Assembly: GCA_018673215.1 (NCBI GenBank)
Contig: JABHDE010000011.1
Span: 1 to 38,591 of the forward strand
Direction: 5' to 3'
Source: Formosa sp.
GTDB lineage: Bacteria; Bacteroidota; Bacteroidia; Flavobacteriales; Flavobacteriaceae
DNA length: 38,591 bases
Positions within the stretch are counted from its first letter, which is position 1. Each line of letters opens with the position of its first letter. Of this stretch, positions 17,648 through 25,583 are shown piece after piece. The notes beneath the pieces were generated by a model. It was not told where the DNA came from. It did no database searches and worked only from the letters and a program-made list of their open reading frames with translations. The position numbers and the translations under genes are program-made.

Positions 17648-17655
17648 TATTTTTA
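17648..17655 (+). promoter_or_regulatory. promoter-like box of copy 1 (TATTTTTA)
   Basis: It occupies the same offset from the 21-bp element as the TATGTTTG box at copy 2 and shares the flanking TGTAT. It matches TAnnTTTG except for the last base. It ends 20 bases before the TetR-like gene's ATG. Confidence 0.35.
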
Positions 17656-17675
17656 CGACATAATATATAACTGTT

Positions 17676-18332
17676 ATGTCAAAAAAAAACACACCCACAC
17701 AAAACTCTCTCATAAAACTTTATATGGAGTATGTTTTAGAGCACAACCACGCTCCGAAATCCATATACACTTTTTCAAAATCTAATGGCTTTGAAGAAGC
17801 TGACTTTTATAAATTTTTTGCAAATTTTGACACCTTAGAAAGCAAGCTATTTTGTCTATTTTTTACAAATACCAAAGAAGCTTTAGAATCAAGTAAAGAC
17901 TACCCTACATACGATTCAAGAAATCAATTATTGAGTTTCTACTTTACTTTTTTTGAAAACTTAACAGCCAACAGAAGTTATGTGGTTTATGCACTCAATG
18001 AGAGTAGCAATAAACTTGAAAACTTAAAAAAACTAAAGAGATTACGTTCTAAATTTTTAGACTATATCGATGAATTAGACATTGAAGTACTTCAAATAAA
18101 AAATAAACAATTAGAACAATTAAAAGACAGTGTTATTCAAGAAACCTATTGGATTCAACTGATGCTAACGCTTAAGTTTTGGCTAGATGACACCTCAACA
18201 TCATTTGAGAAAACAGATATTTTCATTGAAAAATCAATCAATGCAAGTTTTGATTTGATCAATATCTCCCCGCTTAGGAGTGTTGTTGATTTAGGAAAGT
18301 TTTTAATAAAAGAAAAAATTAGTATGAACTAA
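17676..18332 (+). CDS. TetR-family-like transcriptional regulator
   Basis: A 218-residue protein. The first 60 or so residues resemble a TetR helix-turn-helix (SIYTFSKSNGFEEADFYKFFANFDTLE). The remainder is an all-helical domain of the type found in Bacteroidota TetR-like proteins next to ABC1 kinases. It starts the plus-strand cluster, 1 base before the kinase gene, and lies directly behind the 21-bp element, so it may regulate itself and the cluster (inference). The HTH is degenerate compared with classical TetR proteins, so DNA binding is not certain. Confidence 0.65.
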   Translation: MSKKNTPTQNSLIKLYMEYVLEHNHAPKSIYTFSKSNGFEEADFYKFFANFDTLESKLFCLFFTNTKEALESSKDYPTYDSRNQLLSFYFTFFENLTANRSYVVYALNESSNKLENLKKLKRLRSKFLDYIDELDIEVLQIKNKQLEQLKDSVIQETYWIQLMLTLKFWLDDTSTSFEKTDIFIEKSINASFDLINISPLRSVVDLGKFLIKEKISMN

Positions 18333-18333
18333 T

Positions 18334-19644
18334 ATGAAGTCAATCGACAAGATCCCAACTTCAAAAATACAACGCGCTGGTAAACTCGTTTCAACGGGTG
18401 CAAAGGTGGGTGTGAATTTTCTAAAATATTACGGTGAAAAAATCACTAAAACAGAAGAAGAAGCCAAAGAAAACCTTAATAAAAATAATGCTGAAGATAT
18501 TTACACAGGATTAAAACAACTCAAAGGAAGTGCCTTGAAAGTGGCACAAATGCTTAGCATGGAAAAAAGTATTTTACCTCAAGCCTATGTTGATAAATTT
18601 TCTTTAGCACAATTTTCTGTTCCCCCATTATCCTCTCCTTTAGTTATCAAAACATTTAAAAAATATTTTGGGCAACATCCCAATCAATTATTTGACGAAT
18701 TTGATTCAGAATCTGTGAATGCAGCAAGCATAGGACAGGTTCATAAAGCTGAAAAGGACGGAAAGCAATTGGCTGTAAAAATTCAATATCCTGGTGTGGC
18801 GGACAGTATCAAATCTGATTTAGCGATGGTGAAACCCATTGCTATTAAAATGTTTAATATTAAAGGAAAAGATTCGGACAAATATTTTCAAGAAGTAGAA
18901 GATAAATTGGTAGAAGAAACTAATTACAAGCTTGAGATTTCTCAAAGTAAAAAAATCGCAAACGACTGCGTCCACATACCCAATTTATTGTTTCCTGAAT
19001 ATTACGAGGACTATTCTTCTGATCGTATCATTACCATGGATTTCATGAAAGGTGAACACCTTTCTGAATTTGCGAAATACAATACCGATAAAGATAAGGC
19101 AAACCAATTAGGTCAGGCACTGTGGGATTTTTATATGTTTCAAATACATAAGCTGAGAAAAGTACATGCAGATCCTCACCCTGGGAATTTTTTAATTAAT
19201 GAAGATGCACAACTTATTGCGTTAGATTTTGGATGTATGAAATCCATCCCAGATGAGTTTTATATTCCTTACTTTGAGTTGTCGGATAAAAAAATTATTG
19301 ACAACCCAGAGATATTTAAAGAAAAACTATACGAACTAGAAATTTTAACTCCTACGGACACTGCTGATGAATTGGTGTTTTTTACAGAAATGTTTCATGA
19401 ACTACTGAGTGTCTTTACACTGCCTTTTCATGAACCAATATTTGATTTTTCAAATCCTGAATTTTTTGATAAAATAGGAGACCTAGCTCAACGGTATAGC
19501 AAAAATACCGAACTCCGGAAATTTAATGGCAACCGTGGATCAAAACATTTTATATACATTAATCGTACCTTTTTTGGTTTGTTTAACTTAATGTTTGACT
19601 TAAAAGCATCGGCTGTAAAAATTAACCAATTTAACAATTACTAG
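18334..19644 (+). CDS. ABC1/AarF/UbiB-family atypical kinase
   Basis: A 436-residue ABC1 kinase-like protein. Family motifs are present in order: LKGSALKVAQMLS (about 63-75, the KxxQ motif), the Ala-rich loop AASIGQVHKA (about 130-139), the lysine motif LAVKIQYPG (K149), HADPHPGNFL (about 288-297) and the metal-binding LDFGC (D298). UbiB-type proteins assist quinone biosynthesis or lipid handling at the membrane, often through ATPase rather than protein-kinase activity. No transmembrane tail is obvious. It abuts the flavin reductase gene with no gap. Confidence 0.88.
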   Translation: MKSIDKIPTSKIQRAGKLVSTGAKVGVNFLKYYGEKITKTEEEAKENLNKNNAEDIYTGLKQLKGSALKVAQMLSMEKSILPQAYVDKFSLAQFSVPPLSSPLVIKTFKKYFGQHPNQLFDEFDSESVNAASIGQVHKAEKDGKQLAVKIQYPGVADSIKSDLAMVKPIAIKMFNIKGKDSDKYFQEVEDKLVEETNYKLEISQSKKIANDCVHIPNLLFPEYYEDYSSDRIITMDFMKGEHLSEFAKYNTDKDKANQLGQALWDFYMFQIHKLRKVHADPHPGNFLINEDAQLIALDFGCMKSIPDEFYIPYFELSDKKIIDNPEIFKEKLYELEILTPTDTADELVFFTEMFHELLSVFTLPFHEPIFDFSNPEFFDKIGDLAQRYSKNTELRKFNGNRGSKHFIYINRTFFGLFNLMFDLKASAVKINQFNNY

Positions 19645-20265
19645 ATGTTACACTTAAGACGGCAAGATTTTGATGATTTAGACCATGTTTACAGAATAAA
19701 TATGATTAACAGTTGTTCCGGTTTTAAATCGGCAAATCTTATTGGGACCAAATCAAATGATGGAACTCCTAATGTTGCTGTATTTAGTTCTGTAACTCAT
19801 TTGGGATCTAACCCTCCATTACTGGGAATTGTTTTTAGACCCGTTTCAGACGTTCCAAGAAATACGTACGAAAACATTAAAGAAACAGGGCAGTTTACTG
19901 TAAATCATATCCATCTTGATATCATTGAGCAAGCACATCATACTTCTGCAAAATATGATAAAAATATCTCGGAGTTTGACATTACAAAGCTTAAAGAAGA
20001 ATACAAAAACGATTGGCATGCACCTTTTGTTAAAGGAGCCCCAATTCAGATGGCGCTCACTTACTGCGAGGAGTATTTAATCAAAGCCAATAACACCATC
20101 CAACTAATTGCTGAAATTAAAGATTTATACATTCAGGATGATATCGTAGAACCCGATGGATTCGTCAATTTGGCCAAGGCTAATGTAGTAGCTATTAATG
20201 GTTTGGACGGCTATGTATTACCTTCATTAAAGCAGCGTATCGAGTACCAACGTCCAAAGAAATAA
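19645..20265 (+). CDS. flavin reductase-like (FMN-binding split-barrel) protein
   Basis: A 206-residue protein with the flavin reductase-like split-barrel fold. Diagnostic stretches are NLIGTKSNDGTPNVAVFSS (about 31-49), PPLLGIVFRP (about 56-65) and NIKETGQFTVNHI (about 75-87). The ATG directly follows the stop of the ABC1 kinase, so translation is probably coupled. It may bind FMN and serve photolyase or redox chemistry of the cluster. The substrate cannot be told from sequence. Confidence 0.8.
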   Translation: MLHLRRQDFDDLDHVYRINMINSCSGFKSANLIGTKSNDGTPNVAVFSSVTHLGSNPPLLGIVFRPVSDVPRNTYENIKETGQFTVNHIHLDIIEQAHHTSAKYDKNISEFDITKLKEEYKNDWHAPFVKGAPIQMALTYCEEYLIKANNTIQLIAEIKDLYIQDDIVEPDGFVNLAKANVVAINGLDGYVLPSLKQRIEYQRPKK

Positions 20266-20278
20266 ACCAACACCTACA

Positions 20279-20413
20279 TTGAAAAAAACGTTTCTACCAT
20301 CCAAAGTTTGTGTACAATGTCAGCGGCCGTTTACATGGCGTAAGAAATGGGAGAAAAATTGGGAGTTTGTTAAGTATTGTAGTAAAAAATGCAGCAGTCT
20401 ACGAAAAAAATAG
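20279..20413 (+). CDS. DUF2256 zinc-ribbon mini-protein (44 aa, TTG start)
   Basis: A short frame begins at TTG (20279) and encodes 44 residues. It has the DUF2256 signature: CVQC, then RPFTWRKKW, then KYCSKKC, giving two CxxC/CxxxC knuckles likely to bind zinc. No ATG lies in frame upstream before a stop, and TTG is also seen at 22089 and 30478. It lies 13 bases after the flavin reductase gene and 58 bases before the iron-sulfur photolyase gene. DUF2256 proteins are commonly encoded beside this class of photolyase. The function is unknown. Confidence 0.85.
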   Translation: MKKTFLPSKVCVQCQRPFTWRKKWEKNWEFVKYCSKKCSSLRKK

Positions 20414-20471
20414 CTTAGCTTAATTTGGTTGGAAAAAAATAATGACAACCTCAAAATAAATTTTATTTTAC

Positions 20472-22004
20472 ATGAAAACACTTCGTCTCATTCTTGGAGA
20501 TCAACTAAACATACGACATTCGTGGTTTGAAACTGTTTCGGAATCAAACCTCTATTGTATGTTTGAGATGAGACAAGAGACAGATTATGTCAAACATCAC
20601 ATTCAAAAAGTGGTTGGTTTTTTCACTGCCATGCGCGAATTCTCAAAACAATTGGAAGCTCAAGGTCATAAAGTGGTTTATTTAACTTTAGATGATAATA
20701 CCAACTTTCAAAATCTAAAAAGCAACCTCAATCACATTATTGAGTCACAAGGGATCGAAATGTTTGAGTACCAATCACCAGATGAATATCGTTTAGATGC
20801 CCAACTCCAAACGTTTTGCAACACACTCACCGTTCCATTTAGAGAATTTGATACGGAACATTTCTATACCAAACGTGACGAACTATCCGTGTTCTTTAAA
20901 GGAAAAAAACAGTTTTTAATGGAACGGTTTTACAGGTATATGCGTCAAAAACATCACATTTTGATGGACGGAGAACAACCCGAAGGTGGCGAATGGAATT
21001 ATGACAAAAGCAATCGTAACAAATGGAAGGGCTCTCCGGGGATACCGTCTTTTTTAGACTTTAAAAACCCTGTGAGTGATGTATTGAATACAATAAGTTC
21101 TAGTGACATTGATACTATAGGTCGATTTGTTTCCACTACTTTTTCATACCCTATAAATTTACAGCAAGCCTTACAACAACTGGACTATTTTAATCAAAAC
21201 TTACTAGTTCATTTTGGGGATTATCAAGATGCCTTACACAACGAGGAAGTATATTTGTTCCACTCTCGTCTATCCTTTGCGATGAACTTAAAATTGATCA
21301 GTCCTAAAGAAATTGTAGAGTCCGTTCTGATGCATTATCGTGCGAATTCGGAAAAAATTTCAATATCTCAAGTAGAAGGATTTATCAGACAAGTGATCGG
21401 ATGGCGTGAATATATGAGAGGTATGTATTGGGCACAAATGCCCAAATATAAAACACTTAACACCCTTGATAATCAGCACAGAATTCCGAAGTTTTTTTGG
21501 ACGGGAGACACCAAAATGAATTGCTTAAGTAAAACTATAAACAATTCCTTGGATAATGCCTATGCACATCACATTCAACGACTAATGATTACGGGTAATT
21601 ATTTATTGTTAACCCAAACACACCCTGATGAAGTGGACGATTGGTATTTAGGAATTTATATTGATGCTTTAGAGTGGGTGCAACTTCCCAACACTCGCGG
21701 AATGAGTCAATTTGCAGATGGTGGATTGATCGCAACAAAACCTTATGTTTCATCTGGTAGTTACATTAATAAAATGAGTAATTATTGCAGTGAATGTAAA
21801 TACAATGTCAAAGAGCGCTTGGGAGATAACGCCTGTCCTTTTAATAGTTTGTACTGGAATTTTTTAGATGATAAACGCCCACAATTGGCCTCAAATTTCC
21901 GAATGAAAATGATGTATTCTGTGTTAAATAAGTTCTCTACTGAAGAACTAGTAGCTATGAAAATGAGAGCATCACAAGTCATTGAAACTCCTGAAAATTT
22001 TTAA
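20472..22004 (+). CDS. iron-sulfur (6-4)-type photolyase/cryptochrome (FeS-BCP, PhrB-like)
   Basis: A 510-residue protein of the bacterial iron-sulfur photolyase/cryptochrome class. It begins with LRLILGDQLN, the usual start of the family's antenna domain. The FAD-binding helical domain includes VEGFIRQVIGWREYMRGMYW (301-320) and LMITGNYLLL. Four cysteines, C351, C439, C442 and C455, match the spacing of the [4Fe-4S] ligands in Agrobacterium PhrB. Characterised members repair (6-4) photoproducts and use a lumazine antenna. A TetR-ABC1-flavin reductase-DUF2256 set lies just upstream, and a second 21-bp promoter element follows. Repair versus signalling role cannot be separated by eye. Confidence 0.92.
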   Translation: MKTLRLILGDQLNIRHSWFETVSESNLYCMFEMRQETDYVKHHIQKVVGFFTAMREFSKQLEAQGHKVVYLTLDDNTNFQNLKSNLNHIIESQGIEMFEYQSPDEYRLDAQLQTFCNTLTVPFREFDTEHFYTKRDELSVFFKGKKQFLMERFYRYMRQKHHILMDGEQPEGGEWNYDKSNRNKWKGSPGIPSFLDFKNPVSDVLNTISSSDIDTIGRFVSTTFSYPINLQQALQQLDYFNQNLLVHFGDYQDALHNEEVYLFHSRLSFAMNLKLISPKEIVESVLMHYRANSEKISISQVEGFIRQVIGWREYMRGMYWAQMPKYKTLNTLDNQHRIPKFFWTGDTKMNCLSKTINNSLDNAYAHHIQRLMITGNYLLLTQTHPDEVDDWYLGIYIDALEWVQLPNTRGMSQFADGGLIATKPYVSSGSYINKMSNYCSECKYNVKERLGDNACPFNSLYWNFLDDKRPQLASNFRMKMMYSVLNKFSTEELVAMKMRASQVIETPENF

Positions 22005-22016
22005 TCTCCTATAAAA

Positions 22017-22037
22017 AATGTTAATATTTGTTTAATT
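22017..22037 (+). repeat. 21-bp element, copy 2, upstream of the 142-aa protein/folE genes (candidate operator)
   Basis: Exact 21-base match to 17601-17621. It begins 13 bases after the photolyase stop codon. After the identical block the two copies keep weaker similarity (an AACA and a TGTAT block aligned in both), ending in the promoter-like box at the same distance. This supports a shared control site rather than a random match. Confidence 0.6.
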
Positions 22038-22063
22038 GTTATTTTAAATAATTGAACATTGTG

Positions 22064-22071
22064 TATGTTTG
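22064..22071 (+). promoter_or_regulatory. promoter -7-like box of copy 2 (TATGTTTG)
   Basis: TATGTTTG matches TAnnTTTG exactly and ends 17 bases before the TTG start of the next gene. A TTTT, not TTTG, occurs 18 bases upstream, so the promoter may need an activator or another sigma factor. Confidence 0.45.
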
Positions 22072-22088
22072 GTTCATAAAAATAACTA

Positions 22089-22517
22089 TTGGTTCTAGAT
22101 ACAACATACTACAACAAGGAACACAAACAATTATTTGATAATTTTGTTGGTAAACCTTACACCTTTTTTGAAGCGATAAAGCGACGTGGAATCGGATCAA
22201 AACGGATGATTGTCGATAAAGTTAGTCCAAACTTGAATCCCATTTTAAATACTGTCTCAGATATAAATTATGCCAATATTGAAATGCGCAAAAAAGGCAT
22301 TTTAATTCACATAACAAAGGGTCTTAAAAATTTTACTTGGGCAATTCCTTTTTACCATTTAGTACTTTATAAAACGGACGGGATGAGCATACACGCCCAA
22401 GGTAGGTTCATACATTTCAAAAAATCGAAGAATTTTTATGAAAATAAAAATTTTTTAAGATCTTTATTAGAAGAAAAGGTATTGTTTGACGAACAGTTTA
22501 AAATTCCTGTATCATGA
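22089..22517 (+). CDS. unknown conserved protein of the photolyase cluster (142 aa, TTG start)
   Basis: A 142-residue soluble protein that I do not recognise as a named family. It is basic, with blocks such as KPYTFFEAIKRRGIGSKRM (about 22-40) and a later GRFIHFKKSKNF. It has no signal peptide or membrane segment. The TTG start is chosen because it follows the promoter-like box and the next in-frame ATG, at codon 40, would remove a conserved-looking N-terminus. It overlaps the DUF2805 gene by 4 bases (ATGA), so the two are translationally coupled. Confidence 0.7.
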   Translation: MVLDTTYYNKEHKQLFDNFVGKPYTFFEAIKRRGIGSKRMIVDKVSPNLNPILNTVSDINYANIEMRKKGILIHITKGLKNFTWAIPFYHLVLYKTDGMSIHAQGRFIHFKKSKNFYENKNFLRSLLEEKVLFDEQFKIPVS

Positions 22518-22786
22518 ATTTAGGGGTGATAGAAATTGATCGAATTATTGAAATGGCATGGGAAGATCGAACCACTTTTGAAGCTATTGAACATCAATTC
22601 AAATTGAGCGAGCAAGAAGTTATTAAACTGATGCGGACTCACATGAAACCAAAAAGCTTTCGATTGTGGAGAGCACGGGTTCAAGGAAGAAAAACAAAAC
22701 ATCAAAAATTGCGGTCTTTTGAATCTGGTAGATTCAAATGTTCCAGACAGCGACAAATAACACATAACAAAATATCTAAGCGATAA
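22514..22786 (+). CDS. DUF2805 / TIGR03643 family protein
   Basis: A 90-residue protein with the family core IDRIIEMAWEDRTTFEAIE (about 8-26) followed by FKLSEQEVIKLMR and KPKSFRLWRARVQGRKTKH. The helix-turn-helix-like core and strongly basic tail suggest nucleic-acid binding (inference). DUF2805 genes often sit near iron-sulfur photolyases in marine bacteria. The function is not established. Confidence 0.8.
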   Translation: MNLGVIEIDRIIEMAWEDRTTFEAIEHQFKLSEQEVIKLMRTHMKPKSFRLWRARVQGRKTKHQKLRSFESGRFKCSRQRQITHNKISKR

Positions 22787-22794
22787 AATATCAT

Positions 22795-23484
22795 ATGAAT
22801 ACTAAAATTACTACAGCAAATGTAAAACCTTTAAATGGTTTTAACACTCATGAAATTGGTGATGATCATCTTTTTACAGGCTTAGAAACCCCTATGAAAA
22901 AGGACGCCTTTAAGCTTTCTGACGTTGAAAAGAAAGATAAAATAGCAATTTTATTTCATGAAATAATGGATGTTTTAGGGTTAGATCTTACAGATGACTC
23001 TCTTAAAGGTACGCCAGAACGTGTCGCAAAAATGTATATTGATGAAATATTTTCTGGATTAAATCCAAAAAACAAACCAAAAGTAGCTTTATTTGATAAT
23101 AAGTATCAATATAACCAGATGTTGGTAGAAAAAGACATTACGTTCTATTCAAATTGCGAGCACCATTTTGTGCCAATTATCGGAAAAGCTCATGTATCTT
23201 ATATATCTGCAGGGAAAGTCATTGGATTGTCAAAACTAAATCGGATAGTACAATACTATGCCCAAAGACCACAGGTTCAAGAACGCCTTACCAATCAAAT
23301 TGCAGAAGAATTAAAGGGTATTTTGGGAACAGAGGATGTAGCAGTTATTATCGATGCAAAGCATCTTTGTGTCTCTTCTAGAGGAATCAAAGATGACACC
23401 TCTGCAACTGTGACCACTTTTTATGGTGGCGCTTTTAATACCACAGCAAAAATTGCTGAATTACAAAATTATTTAAAACTATAA
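22795..23484 (+). CDS. folE: GTP cyclohydrolase I
   Basis: A 229-residue FolE-type enzyme. Zinc ligands C121 and H124 (in NCEHHFVPIIGKAH) and C192 (in LCVSSRGIKD) are present, with GKVIGLSKLNRIVQYYAQRP (140-159) in between. It converts GTP to dihydroneopterin triphosphate, the first step to folate and pterins. Its place between the two photolyase genes suggests a role in supplying pterin or folate antenna cofactor (inference), besides general folate synthesis. It is 9 bases after DUF2805 and 3 bases before the next gene. Confidence 0.95.
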   Translation: MNTKITTANVKPLNGFNTHEIGDDHLFTGLETPMKKDAFKLSDVEKKDKIAILFHEIMDVLGLDLTDDSLKGTPERVAKMYIDEIFSGLNPKNKPKVALFDNKYQYNQMLVEKDITFYSNCEHHFVPIIGKAHVSYISAGKVIGLSKLNRIVQYYAQRPQVQERLTNQIAEELKGILGTEDVAVIIDAKHLCVSSRGIKDDTSATVTTFYGGAFNTTAKIAELQNYLKL

Positions 23485-23486
23485 CT

Positions 23487-23711
23487 ATGGATGTTGTAAA
23501 ACAAGCAGAAGCGTTCGAACAAAAACCACTCACATTCAAAACAACGAGTGAACGAATCGAAGCATCAAGAGAAGTAAAATCATTAATATTGGGGGTAAAT
23601 GAAATATATAAGACTTCCAAGGATCCTCAACTTATGGATTTAATGAAGCGCTTAACTACAATCAAACAAAAAATTGAAAAACGTTTAAAAGGACGTCCGT
23701 TACAAGCATGA
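23487..23711 (+). CDS. small helical protein of unknown function (74 aa)
   Basis: A 74-residue, all-helical, charged protein (middle part REVKSLILGVNEIYKTSKD, then LMDLMKRLTTIKQKIEKRL). No domain is recognised. It begins 3 bases after folE and overlaps the SDR gene by 4 bases (ATGA), so it is a firm operon member and very likely translated. Confidence 0.7.
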   Translation: MDVVKQAEAFEQKPLTFKTTSERIEASREVKSLILGVNEIYKTSKDPQLMDLMKRLTTIKQKIEKRLKGRPLQA

Positions 23712-24391
23712 AAAAAATTATTATTATTGGAGGTAGTAAAGGAATTGGGAAAGCCATTACAGAAAACCTTCTCAGCGAACATCAAGTTATCAATATTAGC
23801 AGAACATCTCCGGATTTTCAACACGCCAACTTGTCCCATTTTACATGTGATGTATTAACGGATGACTTGCCCGAAATTGAAGCAGCTGATGGATTGATTT
23901 ACTGCCCTGGAAGTATCAACCTAAAACCTTTTAACAGGCTAAGTGTTGATGATTTTAAAACCGATTTTGAAATTAACGTTATTGGTGCGGTCAAATGTAT
24001 TCAAGCTTATACAAAAGCTCTAGCTACAAGCGAGTCTGCCTCCATTGTTTTGTTCAGTACCGTTGCTACAAAATTAGGAATGCCTTTTCATGCCAGTATC
24101 GCAACAGCAAAATCAGCTGTTGAAGGATTAACAAAATCTGTTGCTGCCGATTTAGCTCCTAAAATTAGAGTAAATGCAATTGCACCAACTATTACAGACA
24201 CCGAATTAGCTGCTAAGTTTTTGAGAAACGAACGCATGATTGAAAGCACAATTCAAAGACATCCATTGAAAAAATACCTTGAACCTACTGAAGTTGCAGC
24301 AATGGCCACCTATCTTTTATCAGATGTATCAAAATCAATTTCAGGACAGATTTTCAATCTAGACTGTGGTATTGTTTCCTTAAAATTATAA
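23708..24391 (+). CDS. short-chain dehydrogenase/reductase-like protein lacking the catalytic Tyr
   Basis: A 227-residue Rossmann-fold SDR. The cofactor motif GGSKGIG (8-14) and late motif RVNAIAPT (154-161) are typical. The active-site lysine is K135, but the position of the catalytic tyrosine (YxxxK) is I131, within FHASIATAKSAVEG. A histidine (H128) lies three residues earlier. The NNAG motif is replaced by YCPG. It may be an altered reductase or a non-catalytic NAD(P)-binding protein. A pterin-reductase role next to folE is possible but unproven. Confidence 0.85.
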   Translation: MKKIIIIGGSKGIGKAITENLLSEHQVINISRTSPDFQHANLSHFTCDVLTDDLPEIEAADGLIYCPGSINLKPFNRLSVDDFKTDFEINVIGAVKCIQAYTKALATSESASIVLFSTVATKLGMPFHASIATAKSAVEGLTKSVAADLAPKIRVNAIAPTITDTELAAKFLRNERMIESTIQRHPLKKYLEPTEVAAMATYLLSDVSKSISGQIFNLDCGIVSLKL

Positions 24392-24394
24392 CAA

Positions 24395-24949
24395 ATGAAT
24401 CTACTTAGGTTAATAGTTTTATTAATCGTTTTTCTAATTTCAATTACTGCAAATTCACAAATAAAAAAAGAACAAAACATGTCATTATATTCTATAGAAA
24501 TTAATAATCTAGATGGTACTCCCATCAACCTAAACGATTACAAAGGAAAACACATTTTGTTTGTAAATGTAGCTTCTGAATGTGGATTTACGGGTCAATA
24601 TGCTGATATGCAAAAACTGTATGATATGTATCAAGATAAATTGATGGTCATTGGAGTTCCCTGCAACCAGTTTGGAAGCCAAGAACCTGGTTCTGCAGAT
24701 CAAATACAATCGTTCTGTTCAAAAAATTATGGGGTCACCTTTTTAATGACCGAAAAAATCGATGTCAAAGGAGACCACCAACACCCACTTTATAAATGGT
24801 TAACAGATAAAGATTTGAATGGAATTAAGAGTACTTCTGTGAAATGGAATTTTCAAAAGTATTTGGTTGATGGAAACGGAGCTTTTGTTGATTATTTCTA
24901 CTCGATTACAAAACCTTTAAGTAGTAAAATAACCCGTCAAATAATATAA
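24395..24949 (+). CDS. glutathione peroxidase-family thiol peroxidase (Cys type)
   Basis: A 184-residue protein. The peroxidatic motif ASECGFTGQY has cysteine C63 in place of selenocysteine. The rest of the family set is present: CNQFGSQEPG with Q92, and VKWNFQKYLV with the Trp and Asn. A possible resolving cysteine is C108 in the QSFCSK segment, as in thioredoxin-dependent members. Residues 1-20 form a hydrophobic leader (ending TANSQ), suggesting export. An internal Met at position 29 would give a cytoplasmic form. It removes peroxides, consistent with a light-stress cluster. Confidence 0.92.
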   Translation: MNLLRLIVLLIVFLISITANSQIKKEQNMSLYSIEINNLDGTPINLNDYKGKHILFVNVASECGFTGQYADMQKLYDMYQDKLMVIGVPCNQFGSQEPGSADQIQSFCSKNYGVTFLMTEKIDVKGDHQHPLYKWLTDKDLNGIKSTSVKWNFQKYLVDGNGAFVDYFYSITKPLSSKITRQII

Positions 24950-24952
24950 GTT

Positions 24953-25120
24953 ATGTTTGGAATTTTTAAAACAAAAACCCCAGTAGAAAAACTTCAAGAC
25001 CGTTATAAGAAGTTAATGTCTGAATGGCACGAACTTTCAACTACAAACCGTTCAGCGAGTGATGCGAAGTATGCAGAAGCTCAAGGACTGCTAGATGAAA
25101 TTGACAAACTAAACAGCTAA
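24953..25120 (+). CDS. Lacal_2735 family small protein (55 aa)
   Basis: A 55-residue frame from ATG 24953 to TAA 25118-25120. It starts MFGIFKTK and continues with a charged helical hairpin (VEKLQDRYKKLMSEWHELS, then KYAEAQGLLDEIDKL), which I recognise as the Lacal_2735 family found in Flavobacteriaceae. The function is unknown. The stop shares a base with the TspO start (TAATG), showing it is part of the operon. Confidence 0.82.
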   Translation: MFGIFKTKTPVEKLQDRYKKLMSEWHELSTTNRSASDAKYAEAQGLLDEIDKLNS

Positions 25121-25581
25121 TGAAATTTTATAAAGGATTTCTCCTTTTTCTTTTCATTAATTTTAGTGCCCTTGCCATTGGGAGTTGGCTCATGAACGGC
25201 GGACCAAGAACTGAATGGTACATCAACTTAAATCAAGCACCTTGGTCACCTCCAGGTTGGGTTTTTGGAGTTGCTTGGAGCAGCATCATGATTCTTTTTT
25301 CTGTGTATATGACTTTTTTAATTCAGGTAGATCGGTCAAAAAAAGTTATTATATTATTTAGCTTACAATTTATATTAAATGTTATTTGGAATTATTTCTT
25401 TTTCAATCAACACATGATTATTTTAGGGCTTCTCAACATCATCGTTCTTACTCTGTTAATGTTTTATTTTTTAATCGCTTACAACCACAACCTAAAGCAT
25501 AAGCGTTTTTACGTCCTTCCCTATTGTTTGTGGTTGTTGATTGCTACATCTTTAAACTTATACATCGCATTATATAATTAA
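25120..25581 (+). CDS. tspO: TspO/MBR family tryptophan-rich membrane protein
   Basis: A 153-residue protein with five hydrophobic helices. TspO landmarks are the loop WYINLNQAPWSPPGWVFG (34-51), then AWSSIMILFSVYM, and WNYFFFNQH (about 91-99). Family members bind porphyrins and affect tetrapyrrole handling and oxidative-stress responses, and occur near carotenoid and photolyase genes in many light-exposed bacteria. It is translationally coupled to the Lacal_2735 gene upstream. Confidence 0.9.
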   Translation: MKFYKGFLLFLFINFSALAIGSWLMNGGPRTEWYINLNQAPWSPPGWVFGVAWSSIMILFSVYMTFLIQVDRSKKVIILFSLQFILNVIWNYFFFNQHMIILGLLNIIVLTLLMFYFLIAYNHNLKHKRFYVLPYCLWLLIATSLNLYIALYN

Positions 25582-25583
25582 AT

